A stretch of 64,000 bases of DNA from Rutstroemia sp. NJR-2017a BVV2. Lineage: Eukaryota > Ascomycota > Leotiomycetes > Helotiales > Rutstroemiaceae. Positions 11,509 through 22,621 of the stretch are shown here, piece after piece (positions within the stretch are counted from its first letter, which is position 1; each line of letters starts with the position of its first letter). A model generated the notes under the pieces. The model was not told where the DNA came from and searched no databases. It was given only the letters and a program-made list of their open reading frames with translations. The position numbers were made by a program, and so were the translations under genes. The stretch spans positions 710,949 through 774,948 of the forward strand of contig NJPS01000041.1 in NCBI GenBank assembly GCA_002946415.1, in the 5' to 3' direction.

Positions 11509-12021
11509 ATGCCGTTGTTTCGCGCGAAGAAGCTCGACTTGGGATGCTTCATCAATATCAAGGTCATTCGAGACCACAACAAGCGACAGGTCTTTTCTGA
11601 GCATGAAACAGAACGGTAAGGTTTTTGGCATTTCCTATCACTTTCCTTTACTATCAATCCTGCGCCCAAAGTAGCCCATGCTGACTGCCAATAAATAGAC
11701 AGGCTCTTCGATATATCGTCCGCAATCTCTCCCTTCCTGCCCGTACGCGATTCCAAGCACAATTAGAATTGACGCGGATGCACTGCTACACGAGGCCAAC
11801 ACAAATACGGAATCGTTGCATAGAGGGTGGTAAAGGGAGGGGTATTTTGAGGGACTTCAAAATGTCAAGGGTACGTCCGGGTGCATCGAAGTTGTTGGAC
11901 GAGATTGGGGGCAGTGGTGTCAGAAAGCTCAATTGTGCTAACAAGTTTACTGTACCAGTACAATTTCCGTATGAATGCGCTGGCCGGCAACCTACCAGGT
12001 GTGAAGAAGGCGAGTTGGTAA
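11509..12021 (+). CDS. MRP2: Mitochondrial small-subunit ribosomal protein uS14m (MRP2), 3 exons
   Basis: Exons 11509-11615, 11699-11870 and 11959-12021 join to 113 aa. The start MPLFRAKKLD and a basic middle (RYIVRNLSLPARTRFQAQLEL) lead to the S14 family signature near RCIEGGKGRGILRDFKMSR. It ends RMNALAGNLPGVKKASW, the highly conserved S14 C-terminus (..ALAGNLPGvkKASW). The protein binds 15S rRNA in the head of the mitochondrial 37S subunit. Introns are 83 and 88 nt with clean phases. Length matches the family. It is a single-copy housekeeping gene and a good marker that this part of the window is euchromatic core genome. Confidence 0.95.
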
Positions 12022-12866
12022 GGACGAAAGGAGGCGAGTAACGTCCGGGGCGGGGCGGAGCGGGGCGAAGACGGATCGAGCCTGGAGCTTCGACACACAG
12101 CGCACTTTCGAAGTGACCACGATTACGGCTGGACGATCAGGTTATTCCTCAAATTGTACATATACCGGGGGACTTCTACTGTAAAATATACATGGGCCGC
12201 GGGAATAGATGCCTTGTTGCTGTAGAGGGAGTTCTGTGCTGTAGAACGGGTTGCGAGATTCTGCCGAGGAAAGTCGTGGGGTTGATTCCCCAGAAGCATT
12301 GAGGTTTGGTCTTCTGCATGTCTTCACCCCGAATCGTGAGCACATTGCGCGTGAGATCTGTTGGTACAACTTCTGGTCTGAAGCTCTTTCTTTGATACCT
12401 ACGAGGGCGCCACCCAAATCATTCGAGACATTCCAAGAGACTGCGCAGTTACTCGTCGAGCAGCTCAACTTGTCTTATTTATCTAGGTTGCTATTGGAGC
12501 GGTAGGTTGTGATGATTCTTGGGTAACTATCAGCGACCAGCGATTCTTGCAACTTCCCACCGCGAAGACAACCCCTCTTCAGCCTTGCAAGAAATACCCA
12601 CACAAATTTTCACTCTCGCACAACTTCACAAGCAAACACCTTCACAAGCAAACAACTCCACAAGCAACCATCTGAACGATCGACAAGACTTCTGAGCAGG
12701 GCAGCTGTAATGCACTGCTTTACCATCTACATTCACTACTACTCCCGTACCTCTTGCACTTTCAACCTATCTACTTGACTTCCACTTCTTCATTTCAACC
12801 AATCTACAACCACTGCATTGCACACAGCTAGCCTCTCTTCATCAACTTATTCACAATTAAGACAAT
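12022..12866. other. Intergenic region, promoter and 5' UTR of the Arb2-like gene
   Basis: About 850 bp. A G/C-rich array of GGGGCGGAGC-like words lies at 12046-12067 just after MRP2. From about 12590 the strand becomes C/A/T-rich and almost G-free, with repeated ACAAGCAA words and CACTTC/CTTCAT runs. This is typical of pyrimidine-rich fungal 5' leaders. Overlapping frames at 12142-12505 on both strands have no domain. Confidence 0.5.
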
Positions 12867-14150
12867 ATGTTCCGCAGACTGCGTTCTGGTCTTCCTAAGG
12901 ATCCCACCTATCCGCCAACTCTCGATGGTCTTGGGTACTTTGTAAATGAGAATGACGAGATCAGAAGCATCGAAAATCCAAAGGCTTACTTCAAATTTTT
13001 CTTGACCAAGAATGAACGCTATAACCTTGTTCAGCGTGAAGCTATGAATAGTTGGTACTTCTTCTTCCCTTGTGGGTCGTTACTAACCTTTCATCCAGAA
13101 GCAATTCGTGACATTGTCGAGGAAAGACTCCTGGCAATCGGCCTCCAGAAGACTGTTATTCCTCTCAACGCACCAGTCACAACCCCACACCTGCACATTT
13201 TCACTTCCTCAAATCTTCCTGTCGCCCGACGCATCATTGTCGTATTTTATGAACCGAAGGATGACATTGGAGTCTTCGCGCATCGGATGATCGGTGGTGA
13301 GGGTGGAATCAACGTCGGATCAGCAGTAAATCTGTGCAGATACATTCAAGGACAACACACATCACCAAATGATTTCTCACCACCGGCTATCATACTCGCC
13401 AACATGGGTCAGCTTCGTTGGTGGCGCAAAGGCCAAAAAGCCGTCACACAAATGACATGGTTCGCACTTCCACAAGCTAGTGCCGTCGACAAGCCATACC
13501 GGTTTGACAAAATCAAAAACACCATTGAAGGAAATCGCAATACAGATGAACATATAGATTACATCTTCAACCATGTGATCTCGGAGCTTGGACATCCTGA
13601 GGCCAAGGTTGATGTTATTGGGGTATCCGAAGGTGCCATGGGAGTCTCTCGTTTCCTGGAGCAGCCTGCCAACTGGGAGAAATGGGAATCTCGAGTACAA
13701 GCATTCGCTGCTATTGCAACATGGTATCAGTCAACCGATTGCAAAAATCCGAAGTTCTTGGCATGGATGCTTGCTCGAAGTCGTGCCTACACACTTTCTG
13801 ATGAGCCAGCGGGAACTTTTCTTATGGGACCCGAGGGCAATAAGAGATCTTTCGGGCATGGCAGTCCGGTATTCAGCTTGGGCGAGCCGTTTTACAGCGA
13901 GCGCATGTTACCGAAAGGCTACAAGACAGTACTGAATTGGTTTCAGGAGGTTGCCGAAGTCGACGATACTAAGGACGGCGGTAACGGTGTCGGTTATCGT
14001 AACCCGGTGTTTTTCAGACAGGACGATGATGACGATGATTATACTGATCTTGGATTTGGTGATGAGGGGTTCGGAGACGAGGAGAGAGGCGATGGTATCG
14101 AGTTGAAGATAGAGGATGGTTCTGCTGTGCGAGAGGATGAAGACAAATGA
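12867..14150 (+). CDS. Arb2-domain protein (alpha/beta-hydrolase-like)
   Basis: Intronless 427-residue frame. The N-terminus (LDGLGYFVNENDEIRSIENP...YFKFFLTKNERYNLVQREAM) matches the start of the fungal Arb2/FAM172 family, which always begins with a sentence about a 'protein tail' segment leading into an alpha/beta-hydrolase-like fold. A nucleophile-elbow motif G252-V-S254-E-G256 follows VDVIG. Arb2 in fission yeast is a subunit of the Argonaute chaperone complex; many filamentous-fungal relatives are uncharacterised. The C-terminal 45 residues are strongly acidic (DDDDDDY, EGFGDEERGDG). There is no signal peptide. Whether this copy acts in RNA silencing cannot be told from sequence. Confidence 0.75.
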   Translation: MFRRLRSGLPKDPTYPPTLDGLGYFVNENDEIRSIENPKAYFKFFLTKNERYNLVQREAMNSWYFFFPCGSLLTFHPEAIRDIVEERLLAIGLQKTVIPLNAPVTTPHLHIFTSSNLPVARRIIVVFYEPKDDIGVFAHRMIGGEGGINVGSAVNLCRYIQGQHTSPNDFSPPAIILANMGQLRWWRKGQKAVTQMTWFALPQASAVDKPYRFDKIKNTIEGNRNTDEHIDYIFNHVISELGHPEAKVDVIGVSEGAMGVSRFLEQPANWEKWESRVQAFAAIATWYQSTDCKNPKFLAWMLARSRAYTLSDEPAGTFLMGPEGNKRSFGHGSPVFSLGEPFYSERMLPKGYKTVLNWFQEVAEVDDTKDGGNGVGYRNPVFFRQDDDDDDYTDLGFGDEGFGDEERGDGIELKIEDGSAVREDEDK

Positions 14151-14422
14151 TCCCTTGACTTAGAATCGTAGCGACGTTTTTGTGGGAGGAGACCACTAAT
14201 ATCGATCGTGATATTGAGAGTCTCTTTGCTGGTACCTGCTGGGCATGGCGAGTAGTGGGTTTCAATTCAAATATGAGATTTAGAAATGAACGATACATCA
14301 TCAACCAAAAGATACATTCTCAAATATCAAGGCATGCCTGTATCACACTTCGAAACAGGCACAAAACCCCAAATCCGTAGAAGCCTGAATATGCTGACCA
14401 TGCCACCCACTCACCCACTCAA

Positions 14423-16102
14423 TCATGCAGTGATCATCCCTCCCGCCGCCGGAGACCGCGCTGGTGGCTCCTTAACAACGTCAATCCTCCCAGGCAATAC
14501 TTCCCTTGCCCTCCTCATCCTCTCGTGTACAACATTCGCCTCCGCTTCCCAGCGTCCTGTTACTGCTGTGTTGCCACGCCCTAACCATCCAGTTGTATTG
14601 GTGCCCTGTTTCTTCTCCTTCTCCTCTCTCACCAGTTTCTTTACCATAGTCTCCCAGTTGTCGAGACCGATTTCTAAACACCCCTTGCAAACCTTCCGGC
14701 CGTTTTTATCCAATCCTCTCCCTTTTCGCAACTCCTCCTCGGCTATATCTACAGCTTCTCTGGTCCATGCTAACCCATCTTCCTTACTCTTCATACCTGC
14801 GCTTGATGCGTAAAGGATTTCACCAATGTGTGCCATGAGAACAGCCTCTTCGCAAAGTTCTTTAGGCTCTCGTGATGGTGAGGATGTTCCGTCTGGGGGT
14901 GGAGGTGGATATGCGGGTGGTGAGAGGGTATCTTTGATCAATGTCATTATTGTCCGAAATAGTGTAAGTCCTTCTTTAGGAGTGTCGAGAGTAGATAGCA
15001 TGGTAGGTTCAGCAGCTGGAAGACTTTTTCGTGCACGGAGGACTGAGAGGAAGATCGGAAGTGATTTCGAAATGTTGGAAGTAGTCGCATAATGAATACC
15101 GAGCGCCGTGGTTGCGTCAAGTAAGTTTTGTGAAGGCAAGCCTGCATTGGTGTTCAGAGTATATGTCGTTGGATCGATGAGAGAGGGATTCGAAGAGGTC
15201 GCAATGTCGATTGCCCATTTGTGCATCTCGTATGCAGCCTCCGGAGTTTTCTTGAAATCCAACCAAGATGCGTATGCCAGTGCCGCATCCAGTCTTTGTT
15301 TTTCCGTGAATCCTTTTGTAGTAAGAATACGCATGTAAAAGGTTTCCGGTGGATCGTATGCTACTTCACAGTCTTCTTCTCGAGGCGCTGGTGGCGATCC
15401 GACGGAAACTGGCCTTGGCTTTGGGTTCGAAGGACCAATTACCTGATTGCCAGCAAACATCCTGTCTCTTTTCTTATCTCTAACCCAACCATCCAAGTGC
15501 TCTGCTGATTTTGCTGCACCCATCAAAACCCCGTAGTAGCCTCTCCTCCAGTTCTCCGATCGCTTCGTGATATCATATCCAGCCTTGCCAACACCTGGAA
15601 CCAAGATGCCGCCCTCATCCTGTTCTTCTAACCCCGCACCATCAATTTGAGGATCCTCAAGTCGTTTCAGAACTTCTCTGTAGCCCACTCCTAGGGCAGG
15701 CCAATTGACAGGTTGTATGCTGTCGCCCTCAGTGTCTTCAAAGTCCATTGTCATGCGATAAAACATCCTTGTTTTCCAACTCCATTCATCAGGACTTGGA
15801 AATTGATGATTTAGCCATTCTTGTTGTGCGCCCCATGCGATTATCATTACTAGGTACGTCGCAGCGTACGCGAACGTGAGGTACTTTCCGGTCTTGATGA
15901 ATTCTCCTTTGAGCCATTGTTTCGTTTCGGTTGAAATGTATCGCGCAGAGGGTGGTTTTCGAAGAGAGGAAGTAAGGAATGGTAGTTGTGGACGGAGGGT
16001 CGTTCGAAGGGAGTTTTGGGTGAAGAGACGAGGAGAGACGGTATTAGGTGGGCGGAAAGGTCGAAGAAAAGGTATTCTACGAATCCGCAGCCAGGGGCGC
16101 AT
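14423..16102 (-). CDS. Mitochondrial inner-membrane TPR-like protein, Mgr3-related
   Basis: Intronless 559-residue frame. The first 55 residues are rich in Arg, Pro, Ser and Thr with no acids (MRPWLRIRRIPFLRPFRPP), a typical mitochondrial presequence. One membrane segment follows at about 74-92 (YLTFAYAATYLVMIIAWGA). The rest is soluble and alpha-helical with TPR-like blocks (AALAYASWLDFKKTPEAAYEMHKWAIDIA; NLLDATTALGIHYATTSNISKSLPIFLSVLRARKS; HIGEILYASSAGMKSKEDGLAWTREAVDIAEEE). Presequence, single membrane anchor and TPRs are the architecture of Mgr3, an adaptor of the i-AAA protease. The assignment rests on architecture and general resemblance, so the exact orthology is uncertain. Its 3' end converges on the Arb2-like gene. 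Confidence 0.62.
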   Translation of the reverse strand: MRPWLRIRRIPFLRPFRPPNTVSPRLFTQNSLRTTLRPQLPFLTSSLRKPPSARYISTETKQWLKGEFIKTGKYLTFAYAATYLVMIIAWGAQQEWLNHQFPSPDEWSWKTRMFYRMTMDFEDTEGDSIQPVNWPALGVGYREVLKRLEDPQIDGAGLEEQDEGGILVPGVGKAGYDITKRSENWRRGYYGVLMGAAKSAEHLDGWVRDKKRDRMFAGNQVIGPSNPKPRPVSVGSPPAPREEDCEVAYDPPETFYMRILTTKGFTEKQRLDAALAYASWLDFKKTPEAAYEMHKWAIDIATSSNPSLIDPTTYTLNTNAGLPSQNLLDATTALGIHYATTSNISKSLPIFLSVLRARKSLPAAEPTMLSTLDTPKEGLTLFRTIMTLIKDTLSPPAYPPPPPDGTSSPSREPKELCEEAVLMAHIGEILYASSAGMKSKEDGLAWTREAVDIAEEELRKGRGLDKNGRKVCKGCLEIGLDNWETMVKKLVREEKEKKQGTNTTGWLGRGNTAVTGRWEAEANVVHERMRRAREVLPGRIDVVKEPPARSPAAGGMITA

Positions 16103-17064
16103 ACTGTTATGGTTGATTGAAGATGTCGATGTTCATAATTTCATATTTCGGAGCTCTCCAAGTTCACTTTCAGCGGGATGTCCCGAATGCGGATAAGTTT
16201 CGGTCGAAAGTTTCTCCAGCCCGGCATACTTCGTCGCTCGCTGAATATTAATACGAAATACTTCCGTACCTGCGCTGCCCTTGTTTCTTGTCCCATAATT
16301 TTGAATGCAACCTCAGAAGCCGAGCTTGCGCCAGCTACGCCAGTCCGTCTCCAGTGTTATTATCGTTGCTATGACGCGTAAGATTGCGGACGCAGGTTGA
16401 CCGGAGCCCGCGAAACATATCACACGATTCATGAATTGTGGTCCCCGGGATTTGAAATTCAAAACCACACTGTTCATGTTATACTGCATCTAAGCACCAA
16501 TGGCACATACTATCTTACACCTTGGTCGGGTGTTGTCGGATGCGATGTTATAATTCGGGCAATTCGGTAGAAAGGTCTTCATTCTCTGTCGCAGGTAGCG
16601 CACAAAGTCCTCTGCATGGACAGGTATTACCACATTCATTATATGTGCCACACGCATTACATGAAGTCTCGTGAGGAATTTAGGCCATTCTGCGACCTCT
16701 TCCTGCCAGCTTCTTGATGGAGAAGGGCATTTTTATTCTGAGAAGTCGTCGATGACGTTTCCGAACCCCCGATTAACAACCTGGGATTAACCCAAACACC
16801 TGTTGGATATCCAAATCAAATTCCGAGCATATTCCTGCCGCTCGATCACATTTGAGGCGGGATTTGAATTGCATCGTATGATCCTATGGCAATGCTTTAG
16901 GAACATGCATTTTCACATTGCAGCTCCCAAGGAGGAGGATGTGTATAAAGATACCTCTCAGTCCATCTGGAATTATCTATCTTTCAATATATCATAGTCT
17001 CATCTTCTTCCCGTCGCATTTTCACCCCGTACTCAATTATTCACCAAACTCTCTCTTCAGCATC
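16103..17064. other. Intergenic region, divergent promoters
   Basis: About 960 bp between the divergently transcribed Mgr3-like gene and the cyanide hydratase. A TATA-like box (16944-16950) and a pyrimidine-rich leader (16960-17064) serve the hydratase. No other feature is recognised. Confidence 0.55.
16944..16950 (+). promoter_or_regulatory. TATA box candidate for cyanide hydratase
   Basis: TATAAAG, 115 bp upstream of the start codon at 17065 and followed by a C/T-rich leader. Position and sequence fit a fungal core promoter of an inducible gene. Confidence 0.5.
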
Positions 17065-18331
17065 ATGCCTGCTCCAATCAAGAAATACAAAGCTGCAGCT
17101 GTTCAAGCCGAACCTGGTTGGCTGAACCTTGAGGAGTCTGTGAAAAAGACAATTCACTGGATCAATGAAGCTGGGAAAGCGGGGTGTAAGCTCGTCGCAT
17201 TCCCTGAAGTTTGTGAGGCACCCCATTTGGTAGTGTATATGGACGTCAACGCAAACTAATCGTCTTCGCCAGGGATTCCTGGCTACCCGTACTTCATGTG
17301 GAAGATCAACTATCAGCAATCTCTCCCCCTTCTCAAAGCCTACCGTGAGAACAGTTTAGCATCTGATTCTGACGAAATGCGTCGCATTCGCGAAGCTGCT
17401 CGTGAGAATGGAATATATGTTTCTTTGGGATATAGCGAACTCGATCTTGCTTCCCTCTACATATCGCAAGTACTTATCTCTCCAAATGGAAACGTCATCA
17501 ATCACCGTCGTAAAATTAAGCCAACCCATGTTGAGAAGCTGGTGTATGGTGATGGAGCAGGCGACACCTTCAAGAGTGTTACGCAGACCGATATTGGACG
17601 AATTGGACAGTTGAATTGTTGGGAAAATATGAATCCGTTCCTCAAGTCTATGAATGTCTCAGAGGGGGAGCAGGTGCGTATGGGTCTATCAGCTCCTCGA
17701 CAATACTAACGAATAACCAGGTCCACATTGCTGGCTGGCCAATTTATCCACATGAGGAGACACGTACACCATTGGATCCTTGGACCAATGTCAGCAATCC
17801 TAATTCCGATATCGTCTCTCCAGCATATGCCATCGAAACAGGGACGTATGTTCTTGCCCCGTTCCAACGCATCTCGAAGGAGGGCGTCGATAAGAATACC
17901 CCACCCGGAGTCGAGCGGGAGGACCCAAACATATACAATGGCAACAGTAGGATCTTTGGCCCAGATGGCCAGCTATTGAGCAAGGCCGATCCAGATTTCG
18001 AAGGGCTAATGTTTGTTGAGGTGAGAAACATTAGAAAACCATAGGTGATCATTGTTGACTAAGATAGATCGACTTGGATCAAACCCACCTTCCAAAGGTT
18101 CTGGCTGATTTTGGCGGTCACTACATGCGACCCGATCTTATCCGTCTTCTCGTCGATACACGCCGCAAGGAGTTGATCACAGAAGTGGATCAAAATGGAG
18201 GAATTGCCACCTACAGTACCCAAGACCGTGTCGGTCTGTCCAAGCCACTTGCCGCGAAGAATACCGAGGTGTTGAACAATGTGAGCAAGGAAAAGGATCT
18301 GCCTTCCAACAGGGCATCACACAACGCTTAA
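17065..18331 (+). CDS. Cyanide hydratase (formamide hydro-lyase), nitrilase superfamily, 4 exons
   Basis: Exons 17065-17212, 17273-17673, 17721-18020 and 18068-18331 join in frame to 370 aa, the usual length. The sequence follows fungal cyanide hydratases closely: [71 protein letters not shown]. The catalytic triad of the superfamily is visible as Glu48 (FPEV), Lys130 (RRKIKP) and Cys165 (LNCWENMNP). The enzyme (EC 4.2.1.66) converts HCN to formamide in the cytosol and protects fungi that meet cyanogenic plant tissue; related fungal enzymes can also act as nitrilases. A convergent WSC-GH3 gene lies 260 bp downstream. Confidence 0.95.
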
Positions 18332-18591
18332 GCAGCTCTGAAAACGACTAGTCTGCAAGGATATAAAATTCATTTACATGGCTTGTCCCGAAAAATAAGA
18401 CTGGTGAGAAGTAATTCATCAAAGTTCTCGATCCTATTTGATCGCGAAAGATGGTAGTAGTAGCTGTACTGGTTTATTCTCCACTCAGGCCTTTCAGAAT
18501 TAAGTAACTGTTAACACCTCGATCTGCGCGTTTGATTTTGATCTTGATTTTCAGATTCTGTTTCTTCAATCTTGCCAGCGTGAGTTCAGAG

Positions 18592-21355
18592 CTACATCAA
18601 GGCTGGAAGCGTTTCAACTATCACCGGCTCTCCAACAAGGGAGAAATTGAATACCAGAATTTCATCCACATCTAGTGCAAGCTTGTAGTCGCCTGGGAAT
18701 ATTACAAGATTTCCGGTCTCATCTGCTCTAGCCAAAGAACCAAGAGTGAGGGGAAGCCGGAGTTCCTGGGATCTACCAATGGGAATGTCGTGAAGACGCG
18801 AATATGACACAAGAGACTTATTTGGACGTGGGGCGGGGCCCGCATTGGCGCTGGAAATGAAAAGCAAGCCAACGAAGTCGCTTACGAAGTGGCCCGTATT
18901 TTCAACAGCAACTGAGACGTCTGCGAACGGAGTGCGGTCATTTATCGGACCATGTGATCGAGATTGGTCAACCAAAGCTTTTATGTTGTATTCTTGCTTT
19001 AATTTGGACGTCCAGCGAAGGTCGAACGTCGTGTAATGAAGGCCATAGCCAAATGGAAGGACCGGCTTGCCAGTATACCATTTGTATGTCCGCCCAGGAA
19101 AGGTGTTGTTCGGGGATAGATTAATATCAAATATGCTGACTTGATCAGCATAGCTGGCCGGGTACTGCGTGACGGGAAGCCTGCCAGCGATAGACTTCTT
19201 GCCTACTAGCACGTCCAAAAGAGCTTGGCCACCCGCCTGACTAGGATATCCGGCCCAGATCACAGAGTTTACATGTGCGTTTGCCAACAAAACACTGTCG
19301 TCTAGCTGTCCACCGCCAAACTGTATTACGACAAGAGGCTTCGACAACTGAGAAAGTTTGGCAATGAGATCGAGCTGATTGCCTGGCCAAACCAGAGAAG
19401 TGCGATCAAGTTCTTCCGCCTCTATAGAGTTATCGATGCCACCAAGATAAATGATCAAATCGGAATTTCTAGCCGCAGTAAGGGCAGCTCCGAAGCCAGT
19501 TACGTTTTGGCCATTGATTGTTGTGCCCATAGCATAGGTAACATCCCACCCAGTATAATTTTCGAATGCTTGGAGCGGGCTCTGCAAATACGGCGCAGTG
19601 CCAGAATAGTCCCCTTGCATTTGTGTTGTGGCGTTAGCAAATGGCCCAATGATAGTGACCTTTCGACGCTTCTGGGATTGAGATAACGGAAGCGTCCTAT
19701 CATTTTTCAGCAGGGTCATGCCTTCCACGGCTGCATTGTAAGCTAGAGCTTGTGCTGCGGGAGTGCTGACATCGGAGAAATCTAGGGCGTGATACTTGCT
19801 CCTATCAAAAAAGCCCACGGTGAACAAAGCTGCATAAAGTCGCGTCAATGCACCATCTATTCTGGCGACATTGGTTTGGTTCATGGCAAGTGACTCGTTG
19901 AGCTTGACATACGACGATCCACATTCGAGATCCGTCCCAGCATTAAGGGCTAACGAAGCCGCAGCTTCTTCTGAATCCGTGAATTTATGATTCTGCCAGA
20001 TGTCTGTCACAGCACCGCAGTCCGACACGATGTATTGGTACTCTGCCGTAAAATTCCAATGCCCCCGCAATACATCCTGGAGAAGATATTCATTTGCGCA
20101 AGCTGGAACCCCATCAACTGCATTATACGAACACATGATGCTTCCGACGTTCACATCTCTGACGCATGTCTTGAAAGGCGCGAGGTAGTAATCTGCGAGA
20201 TCTTTCTGCGTTGGGTTATAGTTATTTTCGTGCCTACCAGTCTCAAGATCGTAGGCCGCGTAGTGTTTGCAAGTAGCGATGGTCTGCTTTTGCAGGGGAT
20301 CATCGCCCTGCAGACCCGGAACGAAACTTCTAATATAGCTTTGAATGTGGAAAATATCTTCACCCGGTGTTTCTTGCCCTCTTCCCCAACGAGGATCCCG
20401 GAATGCATTTATATTCGGTGCCCAAAAGTCGAAGCCGGAGAAGCCGTAGTTGCCAAATGCCCGGCCTTCCTTACCAACTACGTTCCCTATCGCCTGGATA
20501 AGAGCATCATCGAACGAAGCTGCGGATAAGATTGGGGCTGGGAAGCTTGTGGCATAGCTAAAGTTTGTGGGCTTTCTCGGAAATTGTACGCCAGGCGCGG
20601 AGCCTACACCATGCGTAGCCTCGCTCCACCACTCGTAGGATGGAAGCCCAAGACGCCTGGATCCAGCCGCTGCATCGACAAGATTCAAAATCTTCTCTTC
20701 AAGAGTCATTGAATCCACGAGTGACGCTATACGTTTTGAAGTGCTCAATGAAGTGTCGCAAACTTTCTGAGAGCAAAGTGGACTTGTCTGGCATGCTGGC
20801 GTGAAAGCTGTGGTCGATGATCCTTCGCTCGCATTTCCATGGGGATTTTTGATCTGGTACAGAGACATGCTACACGATGAAGTCAGCTAACCTGACGAGT
20901 GTCTGATTGTCTGTCTGACTTACACATAACCTCCACCGCATGCACTTGAAGGCTCAGTGACGCATTTCGAACTGCAAGAGGTATCGTTTGTCTTGGTTGC
21001 CTGGCTGAAATCGGGCTTAACGTCACAAAAGCATTGTCTATCGCGAGTATAAGTTCTGATCTTGCAACATGCACTTCTGAGAGAAGACATACGTGCCAAA
21101 TTCGATTCCTCCATATGTATATCCACGCTCCCCGCACCAGTCGACGCAAAATTGCGGTGTCATGGCGATAGTGCTGAGCTTTGCGGCAGATAAAATGCTC
21201 ACACTCCGGTCAAGGTAACATCCCAGGTATGTTGCTGAAGCATTATATGTCGATGTTGTGTTAGCTACACAAGAATAAATAGAAGAACTTGTAGCCGGAG
21301 CACATAACAAACACAGCAGCGCCACAGGTAGTAAGACTTTTGAAAGAGCCATCAT
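18592..21355 (-). CDS. Secreted GH3 beta-xylosidase/beta-glucosidase with N-terminal WSC domain, 3 exons
   Basis: Exons (minus) 21355-21093, 21037-20924 and 20869-18592 join to 884 aa. A signal peptide (MMALSKVLLPVALLCLLCAPATSS) is followed by a WSC module (YLGCYLD ... FCVDWCGERGYTYGGIEFGTQCFCD ... CSSKC ... ACGGGYVMSLYQ), then a full GH3 enzyme. GH3 features are LPSYEWWSEATHGV, RDPRWGRGQETPGED, the ATCKHYAAYDLE block and the nucleophile Asp409 in YIVSDCGAV. A C-terminal fibronectin-III-like region follows (LSLGSLARADE..., FPGDYKLALD). The EWWSEATHGV and RGQETPGED blocks point to the beta-xylosidase (BxlB-like) branch rather than typical beta-glucosidases. WSC modules bind carbohydrate, so it may stay wall- or substrate-associated. 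Confidence 0.92.
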
Positions 21356-21410
21356 TAAAAGTTCGTACTACTTCCAGACCTTCAGAACGAAAAAATAACT
21401 CTACTGAACC

Positions 21411-21420
21411 ATTATATAAA
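21411..21420 (-). promoter_or_regulatory. TATA box candidate for the WSC-GH3 gene
   Basis: On the minus strand TTTATATAAT lies about 56-65 bp upstream of the start codon at 21355, a plausible core-promoter position. Confidence 0.45.
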
Positions 21421-22544
21421 CAGATAAAGAGCTTGCTGCCGGCTCCAAATCATGTGCCTGAGCATCGGGTTTGGCAAGATATCATGATGAGGTAATAAGA
21501 ACCGCCTACACGAGGGGAAACTTAGACCTAGCCCGAAGATGGCGGATGCTGTCCCTGCATATTACTATTTAGGCAGAAGACCAACAGGCCGGTAATATTA
21601 CTATGCTCTTTCATATCTCAATCTGGTTGGCGCGGCAATACGAGATCAACATCCAGCATTTCTGAGTACCTGGACCGTAATTCAGCTAGGTTAGCGTGGA
21701 CATCACATCTTTGAGCATACCGCACATATATATATTCGACAGACTCAGCCCCATGTACGCGATATTCACACCACCTGTCACTTTATTAAATGACTTCGAG
21801 TCGGGGTCAGAGGTAACATTCTAAACGAGCCTTGAACTCCCAGTGCAGAAACAACAGGTCGATGAAACTGTGCAAAAGTCAGCCGATCAATTAACGACAG
21901 CAGTGCACCAACTCCTGTACTTCGTATATTGTCTAAATGAACTTATGCTTTGCGTGCAGACAGCCCCGCGTTAGATTTAGGTGAGAGAAGTCAGTACTAG
22001 ACACAAGTGCTTTGATAGCCTAAACTGAAGAGCATGCTGTGTATCTACCCCACTACCCCACTACCGCACTCCACCATAGCCGCCCCACTCAGGTTTAGCT
22101 ATTCGGAGATATATATACTGACGTAGGCGGGGATAGTTCTTCATGGTTTTAGCCTGAATTTACCCAGAGAGCTAAAGTTCAGCTAATATACAACTGAGAA
22201 AGTGCTGACATTGCTTGCAGTAAACAAAGCCACGATCGAACAATCCATATCATGTTGTGAAAAGCTACAACATACAAACCGCAGTTTTTTGAGGGGGGAC
22301 TTGCGCGCTGAATGACGACGGGGCGCAATCGGCAGTTGTCATAGCTGTGAAAAACGCCGCAATCAAACCATTTATCCATCGTATCCACTGTATGCCGAGC
22401 GGGGTGTTCAATGTGGATGAAATGGCATTCACGAATCAATGTGATGCGGGATGAATCGTGGAGGGGGAGAAGATCAGTGACGGGCACTGACGGCTTGGTG
22501 GCATGTTCTAAGTAGACGCCAAAAGATTCTGCTATGTTAGGAAA
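21421..22544. other. Intergenic region, shared divergent promoter
   Basis: About 1.1 kb between the divergently transcribed WSC-GH3 and GH93 genes. No gene is supported. Runs of CCCCACTACCCC-like words lie at about 22048-22090. The arrangement would allow co-regulation of the two wall-degrading enzymes, but I could not identify a specific activator site with confidence. Confidence 0.5.
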
Positions 22545-22554
22545 TATAAAATAA
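22545..22554 (+). promoter_or_regulatory. TATA box candidate for the GH93 gene
   Basis: TATAAAATAA, 77 bp upstream of the ATG at 22622. Confidence 0.45.
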
Positions 22555-22621
22555 ACGTCGCGCACCGCTGGCCGATCTGTATTGCGAGCATTACTCATAG
22601 AGTTTTGAGACTTCCTACAAT

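Noticed and set aside
12142..12505. Overlapping frames on both strands upstream of the Arb2-like gene
   Set aside because: Neither has a domain or splice partner, and the stretch is promoter-like.
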